Positions 43,300 to 51,952 of a stretch of 64,000 nucleotides of DNA are shown one piece after another. The DNA is taken from NCBI RefSeq assembly GCF_029369745.1, contig NZ_CP120210.1, positions 6,076,001-6,140,000 on the forward strand, written 5' to 3'. How positions within the stretch are numbered: position 1 is the stretch's first letter; each line of letters opens with the position of its first letter. The stretch is from Amycolatopsis sp. QT-25 (GTDB taxonomy: Bacteria; Actinomycetota; Actinomycetes; Mycobacteriales; Pseudonocardiaceae). Under the pieces are notes generated by a model. The model did not search any database. It saw nothing but the letters and a program-made list of their open reading frames with translations, and had not been told where the DNA came from. Position numbers and translations under genes: made by a program.

Positions 43300-44002
43300 A
43301 GTCCAATCGGAGGCGGCGGGTGAGGGCGTCGCGGGCGAGGTCGGTCAGGGAGCGGTCGTGGCGGAAGGCGTGAGCGCGAAGCCGGGCGAGCGCGTGATCC
43401 GGTGGAATCGCGAGGGTGGTGGCGAGGAATCCGGCGGCTTGCTGGACTTCTTCGCGGTAGCAGCGGAGACCGTCGCCGCGGCCGGAATCGCTTCCGGCCG
43501 CACTCGGCGCGCTCCGCGGCACCAAGGGCAGCAACGCTCGGCGGACACGATGGAAGTCGTGTGTTTGCGACGCCGTCATGGCGCCGGGCGTGGCCCGGTA
43601 CCCGGTGAGGGCGCCGAGCGTCTCGCCGCCGACCTGCAACGGGGCGGCGATGACGGCTCGGGCCGGGGACCGCATCGCCGCGGGCAGGAACAGCGGCCAG
43701 CGGGCCTGGTCGGTGGCGGCGAGATCGGGTTCGGACACCGTGTAGCCGTGCTGGGCGGCTTCCAGCGTGGGACCGTCACCGAGGGTGTACTGCAGATCGT
43801 CCAGCTCGGGCCCCGGCCCGTCGGCGGGGTCGCACCACACCAGTTCCAGGGTTCCGGTGCTGTTGATCAGGTCGATGGTGAGGGCGTCCAGGCCGAACAG
43901 CCCGGCGATCCGCAGCGAGGTGAGGGCGCCGAGGTGCTGCCCGTCGGAGGCCGCACGGTGCAGGCGAGCCAGGATGGTATCGAGGTCATCGGGCGGTGTC
44001 AT
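43298..44002 (-). CDS. GAF and ANTAR domain regulator
   Basis: A 234-residue relative of the GAF-ANTAR protein at 29651: a GAF-like sensor (ILARLHRAASDGQHLGALTS, LVWCDPADGPGPELDDLQYT, AVIAAPLQVGGETLGALTGY) and an ANTAR end (EVQQAAGFLATTLAIPPDHA, LARLRAHAFRHDRSLTDLAR). The ANTAR part keeps the helix pattern but lacks the common K-G/M motif of the first helix, so it may be a diverged RNA binder. ATG 44002 is set by the domain start. Confidence 0.8.
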   Translation of the reverse strand: MTPPDDLDTILARLHRAASDGQHLGALTSLRIAGLFGLDALTIDLINSTGTLELVWCDPADGPGPELDDLQYTLGDGPTLEAAQHGYTVSEPDLAATDQARWPLFLPAAMRSPARAVIAAPLQVGGETLGALTGYRATPGAMTASQTHDFHRVRRALLPLVPRSAPSAAGSDSGRGDGLRCYREEVQQAAGFLATTLAIPPDHALARLRAHAFRHDRSLTDLARDALTRRLRLD

Positions 44003-44484
44003 GCCCGCACCGCGAGAGTCGCCGCAGCAGGCGCCGCCTCGGCGGCGGCGAAAAGACTTACAGGGTTGTGCAAGTGGAGTCACCTGTCGAGTGGGTTCCT
44101 CGACCGCGGTGACGTGAAACCGGCCACCAGCGAGCTCAGGAACAGTCACCCCGCGGCGGGGTAGGTCATGCCCGCTGGCAGGTGCTCGGCTCGCCTCGTT
44201 CTCGGTGGCCCGCCCGAGGCCACAATCCGACCGGTTCCACACAGTCTGAACGACCTCACGATACGTGACTCATTGTAGCGCTCCCCCAAAACGAGAGAAC
44301 ACGGCGCCGCCACGGACTTCCTGGCACCCCGTCCCGGAGTGCCTTGACCGGACGATCGTCGCGTCACGGCGCACTTCTGAAAAACACGGGTTTGCCCGCC
44401 TGATCCGGAGCATCCGCCACTCATGCCGGCGTGCGGCCCGACGAGCCGGGGTATCCGCCACCGGTCGGCCCAGCGGAACGAGTT
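44003..44484. other. Intergenic stretch without recognised gene
   Basis: About 480 bases upstream of the GAF-ANTAR gene. I see an A+T-richer patch at 44255-44300 that could hold the divergent promoter, but no protein-like frame, repeat or RNA gene. Confidence 0.5.
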
Positions 44485-44755
44485 CAGAAGATGAACATGG
44501 CCGCAGAGGCGAGACCGGTTTCGACGACGTCAGCTTCGACCCGGTGTCCGTGCGGTACCACGCCTTGAAGGCGGGGCACGATTACGGCCAGTATGTCGGG
44601 ACGCCGAGAACGCGGGACGCCAGGACATCGCCGACTTCTTCCGCGAGGTCATGGAGAAGGACGCGGCTCGCGCCCAGCAGTGCCACGAATGTCTGAGGGA
44701 TCTGTCCGGTGCCTCGGCCTCCGGACCCGCCGTCTCCCGACAGCGCCGGCCCTGA
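44485..44755 (+). pseudogene. Frameshifted small helical protein (ferritin-like family pattern)
   Basis: Two frames together make one protein: GETGFDDVSFDPVSVRYHAL KAGHDYGQYVG (44508-44600), then after a missing base DAENAGRQDIADFFREVMEK and DAARAQQCHECLRDLSG (44600-44755, TGA). Restoring one base in the GTCGGGACGCC run at about 44598 joins them; a second shift near 44512 separates the likely ATG 44497. The continuity of two helices suggests a recently broken gene, or sequencing errors. It is convergent with the manganese catalase gene. Confidence 0.6.
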
Positions 44756-44869
44756 GCGCGGCGAGGACAACTTCGGCGTGCTCAGGGCCTCGTCGACGAG
44801 CCCGTCCGGATGGGACAGAACGAGAGGGCGGCGTCGTAGTGCGCGACGGGAGCCGGAGGGGGCACCAGC

Positions 44870-45922
44870 TCAGCGGGAGTCGCGCTCGTGGTTCCGACGC
44901 TGCCCGATCCGGCCGTCCCGGTTTCGGACAACATGCTCGACCTTGCGCTTTTGCGCCATTTCCCGCCCTTTGGCGACGGCATCGGTCTTCACGTCGTGGC
45001 TGTTGGCTGCTCGGGAACTGCCGACGACCCGGTTCTTCCACCGTCCGTCCTCGTACGAGGTCTCGATGGCGCCCTCGGCAACTGCCATTTCCGCGTCTGC
45101 GTCAGCACCTCCGTCCGCTCCCCCGGAGGTGACGTAGAGGGCGGGGTCCGGCGGCGGTGCGACACCCGGACCACCGAGGGCTCGGGGGTCCATCAAGTAC
45201 TCGATGCCCTCGGGGCCGCTGCTCCATCCGCCCTTGGCACCGTCCGGACCGTCGGACAGATGCCAAATGGTGTTGTCGTGCGTCTGGTCCTCTTCGTCGA
45301 ACAACGCCGACGGGGCGATGTCGCCCTCGATTCCGTCCGCCTGCAACTCCTCGATAGCGGCCAGCCATTGCTTCTGATGCACCGTGTCACGCGCCAAATT
45401 GAATTGCAGCATGGCCTTCACACCCGGGTCGTCGCTCATGTTGTACAACCGCGCCGTCTGCACCCGACCCTGTGCCTCCGCCGCCACGTTCGCCCGGAAA
45501 TCCGCCAGCAGATTGCCTGAGGCGACGATGTACCTCCCGTTCCACGGATAGCCGTTCGAATCCGCGGGCAACGCGCCACCGGCTCCGACAATGGCCTGCT
45601 GGACATCCATCCCGCCCAATGTCGCCGCCATCACCGGATCCTTCACCGCCTCCGCGGTCACCGTCGCGGGAGCGCCTTCCAGCAACCGGGCGACCATCGT
45701 CGCGAGCATCTCCACATGCCCGATCTCCTCCGTCGCCGTATCCATGATCAAATCCTTGTACTTGCCCTCGATACGGCAATTCCAGCCCTGGAACAGGTAC
45801 TGCATCGTCACCGACATCTCACCGAACGCGCCCCCGATCAACTCCTGCAACTTCCGCGCGTACAACGCATCCGGCTTCTCGGGCTTCGCCTCGAACTGCA
45901 ACGACTTCGTGTGTCGGAACAT
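44870..45922 (-). CDS. Manganese catalase with C-terminal DUF2188 domain
   Basis: The 350-residue protein starts FRHTKSLQFEAKPEKPDALY and has the di-manganese four-helix core: LQELIGGAFGEMSVTMQYLF, MDTATEEIGHVEMLATMVAR (E-x-x-H) and LQFNLARDTVHQKQWLAAIE (E...H). This dismutes hydrogen peroxide without haem. Typical enzymes end near residue 285; here residues 285-350 add an Ala/Asp linker and DGRWKNRVVGSSRAANSHDV, REMAQKRKVEHVVRNRDGRI, the pattern of a DUF2188 domain. ATG 45922 follows GAGGAAGGG. Confidence 0.88.
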   Translation of the reverse strand: MFRHTKSLQFEAKPEKPDALYARKLQELIGGAFGEMSVTMQYLFQGWNCRIEGKYKDLIMDTATEEIGHVEMLATMVARLLEGAPATVTAEAVKDPVMAATLGGMDVQQAIVGAGGALPADSNGYPWNGRYIVASGNLLADFRANVAAEAQGRVQTARLYNMSDDPGVKAMLQFNLARDTVHQKQWLAAIEELQADGIEGDIAPSALFDEEDQTHDNTIWHLSDGPDGAKGGWSSGPEGIEYLMDPRALGGPGVAPPPDPALYVTSGGADGGADADAEMAVAEGAIETSYEDGRWKNRVVGSSRAANSHDVKTDAVAKGREMAQKRKVEHVVRNRDGRIGQRRNHERDSR

Positions 45923-46466
45923 CAGTGGAACCCTTCCTCGACGTGCCCGCGATACGGAGATCATCGAGTTCCCCCCTGGCCTCGGAGATAATCATGCTGA
46001 CGACACCTACCCCGTTCGAATGGCGGCGACGGGGGGCGTGCGAGTCGGCCGGAGTGCATGCGCCTCCACGAGGGCAGCCGGAGGACGTGGACCTCGAGAG
46101 CTGCTCCGCGTCGCAGAATCCTTCCGTGCCGCGTCTGTGGCGACGACGTCCCAGCCTCCTCGGCGGTGTTCGACCTCCGCTCCGCTCGATCGGCTCGCCG
46201 GGCTGAGGTCGCGCCTGCCCGGTACCGGCTTCCCGCGGTTGATCGGGCGGGCCTGCGGACGACCATCCCGCTCCGTGAGGAGGGATCACTCGAAGTCGTT
46301 TCAGCTTTCTACGCCGACCGACTCTTCAGTCCCGTTCGGCAGCAGAGCCGGCCACAGTGGACGACAGTGCCGCTCAAGAGCGTCGAACCGGCTCAACTCG
46401 GTTAAGTGACCATTACGGCTGTAGCGGTAAAAGAACGGCAGACGCGATGACTTCCACCGAAAAACA
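45923..46466. other. Intergenic stretch upstream of the manganese catalase
   Basis: About 540 bases between the catalase start and the tRNA terminator. It should hold the catalase promoter (A+T-richer around 45985-46000). A 115-codon plus-strand frame from 46058 exists but shows no recognisable fold. No repeats or RNA genes seen. Confidence 0.5.
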
Positions 46467-46497
46467 AAAAGTCCCGACCGCTTCGGTCGGGACTTTT
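46467..46497 (-). terminator. Rho-independent terminator of the tRNA-Gln/tRNA-Glu transcript
   Basis: Perfect 14-bp arms AAAAGTCCCGACCG / CGGTCGGGACTTTT with a 3-base loop and a T-run on the minus strand, 18 bases after the 3' end of tRNA-Glu. Confidence 0.9.
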
Positions 46498-46514
46498 CGA
46501 ATGGTAGCTGTCTG

Positions 46515-46587
46515 TACCCCCGATGGGATTCGAACCCACGCTACCGGCGTGAGAGGCCGGCGTCCTAGGCCGCTAGACGACGGGGGC
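46515..46587 (-). tRNA. tRNA-Glu (CTC)
   Basis: A 73-base cloverleaf on the minus strand: acceptor GCCCCCG/CGGGGGT, D-arm with GTCTAGCGGCCTAGGAC, anticodon stem CCGGC/GCCGG around loop CTCTCAC with anticodon CTC, and T-arm GTGGGTTCGAATCCCAT. CCA is not encoded. Confidence 0.95.
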
Positions 46588-46718
46588 TAGGATCTGTCTC
46601 CTCCGGGAGGAGCTTTTCAGTTGTTCACCTGCTGTGTTGCTGCGGAGAAACTTACCAGACCGGGTTTCCCTCCTTCGCAGGGGGGTCACTCTGTGTTTCA
46701 CTCCGGAGAGTTCTCCAG

Positions 46719-46790
46719 CTGGGGTACCAGGACTCGAACCTAGACTAACTGGACCAGAACCAGTCGTGCTGCCAATTACACCATACCCCA
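46719..46790 (-). tRNA. tRNA-Gln (CTG)
   Basis: A 72-base cloverleaf: acceptor TGGGGTA/TACCCCA, D-arm GTGTAATTGGCAGCAC, anticodon stem ACTGG/CCAGT around TTCTGGT with anticodon CTG, and T-arm with GGTTCGAGTCC. It lies 131 bases upstream of tRNA-Glu in the same direction. Confidence 0.95.
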
Positions 46791-46841
46791 GTGAGGTACC
46801 GTTCCGATCTTGACCGGCTCGGTGCCGCACGAGAAAGAATA

Positions 46842-47669
46842 CTAGAGCACGCTGTTCCGCACCGTGAAAGCGGGGGTCTCCGTGGCGCGCTGGACCGGGA
46901 CGCAGAGCTTCGCGAACTCGGAAACGAGCAGCTCAGGCAGCTCGTCGAGGCCGGCGATGGTGTGCATGCCCGCCGGGGCACGCTCGGCGATACCGTCCCG
47001 ATCGAGCCAGACGGCGCCCAGTCCGGCGTCGCGTGCGCCGATGGCGTCGGTGTCGAGTTTGTCGCCGACGTGGACGGCCTGCGCCGGATCACAGCCGAGG
47101 CCGAGGCAGACCGAGTGGAACATGGCCGGGTCCGGTTTGGCTACTCCGAGTTCACCGGCGATGGCCACGTGGTCGAAGAACCGGGCGAGCCCGAGGTCGG
47201 CGATCTTCTTGCGCTGATGCGCGCCCGAGGCGTTCGTGACGGCGGCGACGAGGACACCGGCGGCCCGCAGCCATTCCAGACACGGGAGGACGTCTTCGAA
47301 CAATTGCCACGAACGGGTGAGGATTTCACGGCGACGTCGTTCGAAGCCGCCGACCTGCTCTTCGTCGGCGAGAATGCCGATCTCGGCGAGGAAACATTCA
47401 GTACGCCGGTGATGCATGGTCGCGTAATCGATTTCGCCCGCGACCACCAGCGCGACGTGCTCTTCGGTGATGAGATCCCACAGTGGCCAGAGATCGTTCT
47501 GGCCGGTGAGCGTGCGCAGGCTGAGCCGGATCGCCGCCGTGCAGTCGATCAGCGTGTCATCGATGTCGAGGCACACCAAGCGCAACTCCGGAGGCTCCCA
47601 CGGGGCTCCCTCCGGAGCGTCCGGCGTGGTTCGTGACGGGGTCCGGGGCGCGAGAGCGAAATCCACCAA
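46842..47669 (-). CDS. HAD-superfamily hydrolase
   Basis: The 275-residue enzyme carries the HAD motifs: LVCLDIDDTLID (nucleophile aspartates, near residue 33), VAAVTNASGAHQRKKI (motif II), the motif III lysine in ELGVAKPDPAMF and VHVGDKLDTDAIGARDAG (motif IV). It is a phosphatase-type enzyme of subfamily I; the substrate is unknown. GTG 47669 lacks a Shine-Dalgarno and the first 27 residues are Pro/Ala-rich, so a shorter start is possible. It stands just upstream of the tRNA pair. Confidence 0.85.
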   Translation of the reverse strand: MVDFALAPRTPSRTTPDAPEGAPWEPPELRLVCLDIDDTLIDCTAAIRLSLRTLTGQNDLWPLWDLITEEHVALVVAGEIDYATMHHRRTECFLAEIGILADEEQVGGFERRRREILTRSWQLFEDVLPCLEWLRAAGVLVAAVTNASGAHQRKKIADLGLARFFDHVAIAGELGVAKPDPAMFHSVCLGLGCDPAQAVHVGDKLDTDAIGARDAGLGAVWLDRDGIAERAPAGMHTIAGLDELPELLVSEFAKLCVPVQRATETPAFTVRNSVL

Positions 47670-48083
47670 GTGAGGCTAGGGCACCCAGCGCGATCGCGAC
47701 TCTGCCGATGAGGTGATTAAGGCTGCTCTGTTCCGGCGCGGGTACCTACTCCCAGTTGGTGAGATGTCGTGTTTTAGTTACCCGACAACGAGTAACGCGG
47801 GCTGTCGGGTGAATTGCCGAGGCTCGGGCTTTCTTCCGATTCACGGCGCGTACCCCCGGTGACGACAACGAAATCCTTACCCCGCTTGAGACCCGGACCG
47901 TCCACAAGGGCGCCTTCGCGCTTGCCGTCCTTCCGGGACCGTAACGCCACACCGGTAGTCCTTTTCGGACAGTCGTCGCCCACCGCCGGAAGCACGCGGC
48001 GACCGGCGAGCCAGGCCCTGGTCCGCACCGGGCATCCGCCCGGATGGCGCTTGACGCACCCACCGGAGAGGTGCATGCTGAGC
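47670..48083. other. Intergenic stretch between HAD and FAD genes
   Basis: About 410 bases. Contains an inverted repeat ACCCGACA (47780-47787) / TGTCGGGT (47803-47810), which could be an operator or a hairpin. No protein-like frame is convincing. Confidence 0.45.
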
Positions 48084-48105
48084 TTATTCAACAAGTGATG
48101 AATAA
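48084..48105. promoter_or_regulatory. Operator palindrome before the FAD monooxygenase
   Basis: TTATTCAACA-AG-TGATGAATAA: 10-bp arms with one mismatch, 22 bases before ATG 48128. TTATTCA-type palindromes are typical of TetR repressors; no regulator gene is next to it. Confidence 0.6.
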
Positions 48106-48127
48106 AGATTTCGAAGGGGTGGGACGG

Positions 48128-49366
48128 ATGAACGAACACACGGACTGCGTGGTCGTCGGCGGTGGCCCCGCGGGCATGGTCGCCGGATTGCTGCTGGCCA
48201 GGGCCGGGGTCGAGGTCACCGTGCTGGAGAAGCACGAAGACTTCCTGCGGGACTTTCGCGGCGACACCGTGCACCCGTCGACGTTGACGTTGCTCGACGA
48301 GCTGGGTCTCGGGGAAAAGTTCCTCAGCTTGCCGCACAGTGAGATCTCCTATGCCGGTTTCCCCGCCGAGGACGGCACGATGATGCGCCTGGCCGATCTG
48401 ACCCGGCTGAAGGTGGCACACCCGTACATCGCGATGGTGCCGCAGTGGGATTTCCTGGACCTGCTCGCCGACGCCGGCGCGAAGGAGCCCACGTTCACGC
48501 TGCGGCAGAGCACCGAGATGACCGGGCTGATCCTGGAGCGTGGCCGGGTGAGCGGGGTGCGTTACCGCGACGCCGACGGGAAGACCGGCGAACTGCGCGC
48601 CGATCTGGTGATCGCCGCTGACGGCCGCTGGTCACTGGCCCGGCGGGAGGCCGGGCTGATGACGAAGGATTACGCCATTCCGTTCGACGCGTGGTGGTTC
48701 AGGATCTCGCGCCGGGACGGTGAAGCCGAGGGCATGCTGACCCCGAAGATGCGGGATCGCCGTTTCGCCGTGCCGCTGCCACGCAAGGGCTACTTCCAGA
48801 TCGCCTATCTCAGCCCCAAGGGAGCCGACCTCCGGGAAAAGGGCATCGAAGCGTTCCGGGAGAACGTGGCCGCGATCCTTCCGGATTTGGCCGACCGCCT
48901 GGACGAGCTGAAGACGACCGACGACGTCAGATTCCTCGACGTCAAGATGAACCTGCTGCGGAAGTGGCACCTCGACGGGCTGCTGTGCATCGGTGACGCG
49001 GCGCACGCGATGTCACCGGTCGGCGGGGTCGGCGTCAACCTCGCGGTGCAGGACGCGGTCGCGGCCGCCACCCTGCTCGCCGACCCGCTGCGCCGGGGCA
49101 GGCCGTCGGTGGCGGAGCTGGCGAAGGTCCGCAGGCGCCGTCTCGCGCCCACGATGCTGGTGCAGGGGCTGCAACGGATGTTGCACAAGAACGTCCTGGG
49201 GCCGGTCATGGCAGGCAAGCGCAACGGCCCGCCCGCGGTGATGGTGAAGCTGTTCGGCCGGTTCCCCGTGCTGTCCTACGTCCCCGCCCGGCTGCTGGGC
49301 CTGGGCCTGCGGCCCGAGCACGCCCCCGCGTTCGCGCGGCGGGCGATGGAGCCGGCCGGGGGTTGA
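48128..49366 (+). CDS. FAD-dependent aromatic hydroxylase-like oxidoreductase
   Basis: A 412-residue group A flavin monooxygenase. It shows the FAD-binding DCVVVGGGPAGMVAGLLLAR at the N-terminus, the second FAD motif LVIAADGRWS (DG motif) near 160 and LLCIGDAAHAMSPVGGVGVN (GD motif) near 285, followed by LAVQDAVAAATLLADPL. Such enzymes hydroxylate phenolic or polyketide substrates, and in some actinomycetes modify rifamycin or tetracycline. GGGGTGGG precedes ATG 48128. It is under its own palindromic operator and ends in a large hairpin. Confidence 0.88.
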   Translation: MNEHTDCVVVGGGPAGMVAGLLLARAGVEVTVLEKHEDFLRDFRGDTVHPSTLTLLDELGLGEKFLSLPHSEISYAGFPAEDGTMMRLADLTRLKVAHPYIAMVPQWDFLDLLADAGAKEPTFTLRQSTEMTGLILERGRVSGVRYRDADGKTGELRADLVIAADGRWSLARREAGLMTKDYAIPFDAWWFRISRRDGEAEGMLTPKMRDRRFAVPLPRKGYFQIAYLSPKGADLREKGIEAFRENVAAILPDLADRLDELKTTDDVRFLDVKMNLLRKWHLDGLLCIGDAAHAMSPVGGVGVNLAVQDAVAAATLLADPLRRGRPSVAELAKVRRRRLAPTMLVQGLQRMLHKNVLGPVMAGKRNGPPAVMVKLFGRFPVLSYVPARLLGLGLRPEHAPAFARRAMEPAGG

Positions 49367-49377
49367 CGGCCCCGAAC

Positions 49378-49430
49378 GCCGGGAACGGTCCGTTCCCCGC
49401 GAGATTCGCGAGTAACGGACCGTTCCCGGC
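49378..49430. terminator. Long hairpin between convergent FAD and FAH genes
   Basis: Perfect 17-bp arms GCCGGGAACGGTCCGTT / AACGGACCGTTCCCGGC, with a second small stem CGCGA-GAT-TCGCG in the loop. Confidence 0.8.
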
Positions 49431-49438
49431 ACGCGAGG

Positions 49439-50209
49439 TCAGCTCTCCTGCACCGGGTTGGTCAGCGTGCCGATGCCTTCGATGGTGATCGAGACGGACT
49501 GGCCGTCCTCGATCGGGCCGACGCCCTCGGGCGTGCCGGTCAGGATGACGTCGCCGGGCAGCAGGGTCATCACACCGGACACGAACTCGACCAGCTCGGG
49601 GACCTTGTGCACCAGGTCCGCGGTCCGGCCGTCCTGCTTGAGTACACCGTCCACCTCGGACTTGAGCGCGAGGTCGGCCGCGTCGAGCGAGGTCTCGATC
49701 CACGGGCCCAGCGGGCAGAAGGTGTCGAACCCCTTCGCCCTGCCCCACTGGCCGTCGGACTTCTGCAGGTCACGGGCGCTGACGTCGTTCGCCACGGTGT
49801 AGCCGAGGATCGCGCTCGCCGCACGGGCGGCGGGCACGTTCTTGACCGGCTGGCCGATGACGATGGCCAGTTCGCCCTCGAAGTCGACGCGGCCGACGCC
49901 GCGCGGGCGGCGGATGGGCACGTTGGGGCCGATCACCGTGGTCGACGGCTTGATGAACAGCATCGGGTCCCGCGGGACCTCGTTGCCGAACTCGGCCGCG
50001 TGCTTGGCGTAGTTCCGGCCGACCGCGATCACCTTCGACGGCAGGATCGGCGCGAGCAGCCGGACGTCGGCGAGCGGCCAGCGCTTGCCGGTGAAGTTGG
50101 GGTTGCCGAAGGGGTGCTCGGCGATTTCCAGTACCTGGGCGTCGTCGCCGTCCCCTTCGATCGAAGCGAACGCGACACCACCGGGATGAGCAATTCGGGC
50201 TAGACGCAC
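49439..50209 (-). CDS. Fumarylacetoacetate-hydrolase-family protein
   Basis: A 256-residue member of the FAH/HpcE superfamily: KVIAVGRNYAKHAAEFGNEV, MLFIKPSTTVIGPN, the metal-binding VDFEGELAIVIG, YTVANDVSARDLQ and LTGTPEGVGPI. Enzymes of this family decarboxylate or hydrolyse 2-oxo acids such as oxaloacetate or 2-hydroxyhepta-2,4-diene-1,7-dioate. GTG 50209 fits the family N-terminus. The mycobacterial counterpart (Rv2993c) lies in the same gltX-leuB-serA neighbourhood. Confidence 0.9.
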   Translation of the reverse strand: MRLARIAHPGGVAFASIEGDGDDAQVLEIAEHPFGNPNFTGKRWPLADVRLLAPILPSKVIAVGRNYAKHAAEFGNEVPRDPMLFIKPSTTVIGPNVPIRRPRGVGRVDFEGELAIVIGQPVKNVPAARAASAILGYTVANDVSARDLQKSDGQWGRAKGFDTFCPLGPWIETSLDAADLALKSEVDGVLKQDGRTADLVHKVPELVEFVSGVMTLLPGDVILTGTPEGVGPIEDGQSVSITIEGIGTLTNPVQES

Positions 50210-50228
50210 TCCCCCACTGTACGACTCC

Positions 50229-51854
50229 TCACGCCGGGCCTTCGCTGAGGGACTTGTGCACGAGCGCGTCGCACAGCGCGAGCCAGCTCGCTTCGACGAT
50301 GTTGCCGTGCACGCCGACGGTGGTCCATTCCCGCTCGCCGTCGCTGGTCTCGACGAGCACCCGGGTGACGGCGTCGGTACCCGGATGGCCGGGCAGGATC
50401 CGCACCTTGTAGTCGGCCAGCTCGACACTGTCCAACCAGGACAGATGCGGGCTGAGCGCCTCGCGCAGGGCGGCGTCGAGCGCGTGCACGGGACCGTTGC
50501 CCTCGGCGGTCGCGAGCACGCGCCGCCCGGCGACGTGCACCTTCACCGTCGCCTCGGAGACGACCTCGCCGTCGGACCGGTGATCCAGCACGACCCGGTA
50601 CGACTCGAGTTCGAACGGCGGTTCGTCGAGGACGTCGCTCTGCGGGCCGCCGACCTCCCGCCGCAGCAGCAGTTCCAGTGAAGCGTCCGCGGCTTCGAAG
50701 GACCAGCCCTCGGATTCGAGCCGCTTCACCTTGCGTATGGCGCTCGTCAGCGCCTCGGGCTGGCCGGCAAGGTCGACCCCGAGCTCACGTCCCTTGAGCT
50801 CCAGGCTGGCCCTGCCGGCCATCTCGGTGACCAGTACCCGCATGTCGTTGCCGACGGAAGCTGGATCGATGTGGTTGTACAGCAACGGATCCACCTTGAT
50901 CGCGCTCGCGTGCAGTCCCGCCTTGTGGGCGAAGGCCGACGCCCCTACGTACGCCTGATGGGTGTAGGGGGCGATGTTCGCGATTTCGGCAAGGGCATGG
51001 GAGACCCGGGTGAGCTCGGCGGCGCCTCCGGTCGGGAGCACCTCCATACCGAGCTTGGTCACCAGATTTCCCGTCACGGCGAACAGATCGGCGTTGCCCG
51101 CCCGTTCGCCGTAACCGTTGGCGGTGCACTGGACGTGCGTCACGCCGGCCTGCACGGCGGCGACGGAATTCGCCACCGCGCAGGAAGTGTCGTCCTGACA
51201 ATGGATCCCGAGCCGGAATCCGGTCCTTTCCTTGACCTCGCGGACGGTTTCCGCGAGGCCGAGCGGCAGTTGGCCGCCGTTGGTGTCGCACAACACGGCG
51301 ACGTCGGCGCCCGCGTTCACTCCCGCGTCGAGCACCTTCAGCGCGGTGTCCGGGGAGAACGCGTAGCCGTCGAAGAAGTGTTCCGCGTCAAGGAAGACGC
51401 GACGCCCTTCACGGACGAGGAACGCGACGGTGTCTCGCACCATCTCGCACGCCTCCTCGACGTCGACCCGCAGCGCCCGCTCGATGTGGCGTAAGTCCGA
51501 TTTGGCCACCAGCGTGACCACCGGTGCCTGGGCCTCGATCAGGGCCCGCACCTGCGGATCCTGCTCGGCCTTGGCGCCCGCCTTCCGCGTCGCGCCGAAC
51601 GCGACGAGCGCGGCGTGGCGGAGTTTCAGTTCGCCCGAAGCCGCGCGGGCGAAGAATTCCGTGTCCTTGGGCAGCGCGCCCGGCCATCCGCCTTCGATGA
51701 ACCCGACCCCGAGATCGTCGAGCAGCCTCGCCACCGCCAACTTGTCCGTGACGGAGTAGGAGATCCCCTCGCGCTGCGCACCGTCGCGCAGCGTCGTGTC
51801 GTAGAGGTGGAACGCGTCGCCGAGCGGTGTGCCGGCGGGCTCCGTGCGAGTCAC
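50229..51854 (-). CDS. cimA: (R)-citramalate synthase
   Basis: The 541-residue protein has the HMGL-like barrel FHLYDTTLRDGAQREGISYS, VLCDTNGGQLP, GIHCQDDTSCAVANSVAAVQ, GNADLFAV and a C-terminal LeuA dimer domain (DYKVRILPGHPGTDAVTRVL, TTVGVHGNIVEASWLAL). CimA condenses pyruvate and acetyl-CoA to citramalate, a threonine-independent route to isoleucine; LeuC, LeuD and LeuB, all in this window, can carry the product on to 2-oxobutyrate. GTG 51854 follows GAGGAG. An isoleucine leader and terminator lie just upstream. Confidence 0.92.
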   Translation of the reverse strand: MTRTEPAGTPLGDAFHLYDTTLRDGAQREGISYSVTDKLAVARLLDDLGVGFIEGGWPGALPKDTEFFARAASGELKLRHAALVAFGATRKAGAKAEQDPQVRALIEAQAPVVTLVAKSDLRHIERALRVDVEEACEMVRDTVAFLVREGRRVFLDAEHFFDGYAFSPDTALKVLDAGVNAGADVAVLCDTNGGQLPLGLAETVREVKERTGFRLGIHCQDDTSCAVANSVAAVQAGVTHVQCTANGYGERAGNADLFAVTGNLVTKLGMEVLPTGGAAELTRVSHALAEIANIAPYTHQAYVGASAFAHKAGLHASAIKVDPLLYNHIDPASVGNDMRVLVTEMAGRASLELKGRELGVDLAGQPEALTSAIRKVKRLESEGWSFEAADASLELLLRREVGGPQSDVLDEPPFELESYRVVLDHRSDGEVVSEATVKVHVAGRRVLATAEGNGPVHALDAALREALSPHLSWLDSVELADYKVRILPGHPGTDAVTRVLVETSDGEREWTTVGVHGNIVEASWLALCDALVHKSLSEGPA

Positions 51855-51895
51855 GGGGAACTCCTCATGGTGGTGGCAAAACGTGTCCAGGCAAC

Positions 51896-51926
51896 AAAAA
51901 AACCTCCCGCATGGGTGCGAGAGGTT
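51896..51926 (-). terminator. Attenuator-type terminator before cimA
   Basis: On the minus strand AACCTCTCGCA-CCCA-TGCGGGAGGTT (11 bp, one G-U pair) is followed directly by seven T. It ends 41 bases before the cimA start and 26 bases after a leader ORF with three isoleucine codons, so it is placed to control readthrough. Confidence 0.85.
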
Positions 51927-51952
51927 GCGCGCCGGGGGCTCTTGTGGAGCTG

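Noticed and set aside
46058..46405. 115-codon plus-strand frame upstream of the tRNA genes
   Set aside because: No Shine-Dalgarno, no recognisable fold, Arg-rich shadow composition.
46515..46587. tRNA-Glu as a proven integration site for a mobile element
   Set aside because: No integrase gene and no second copy of the tRNA 3' end were seen; kept only as a hypothesis for the accessory segment.
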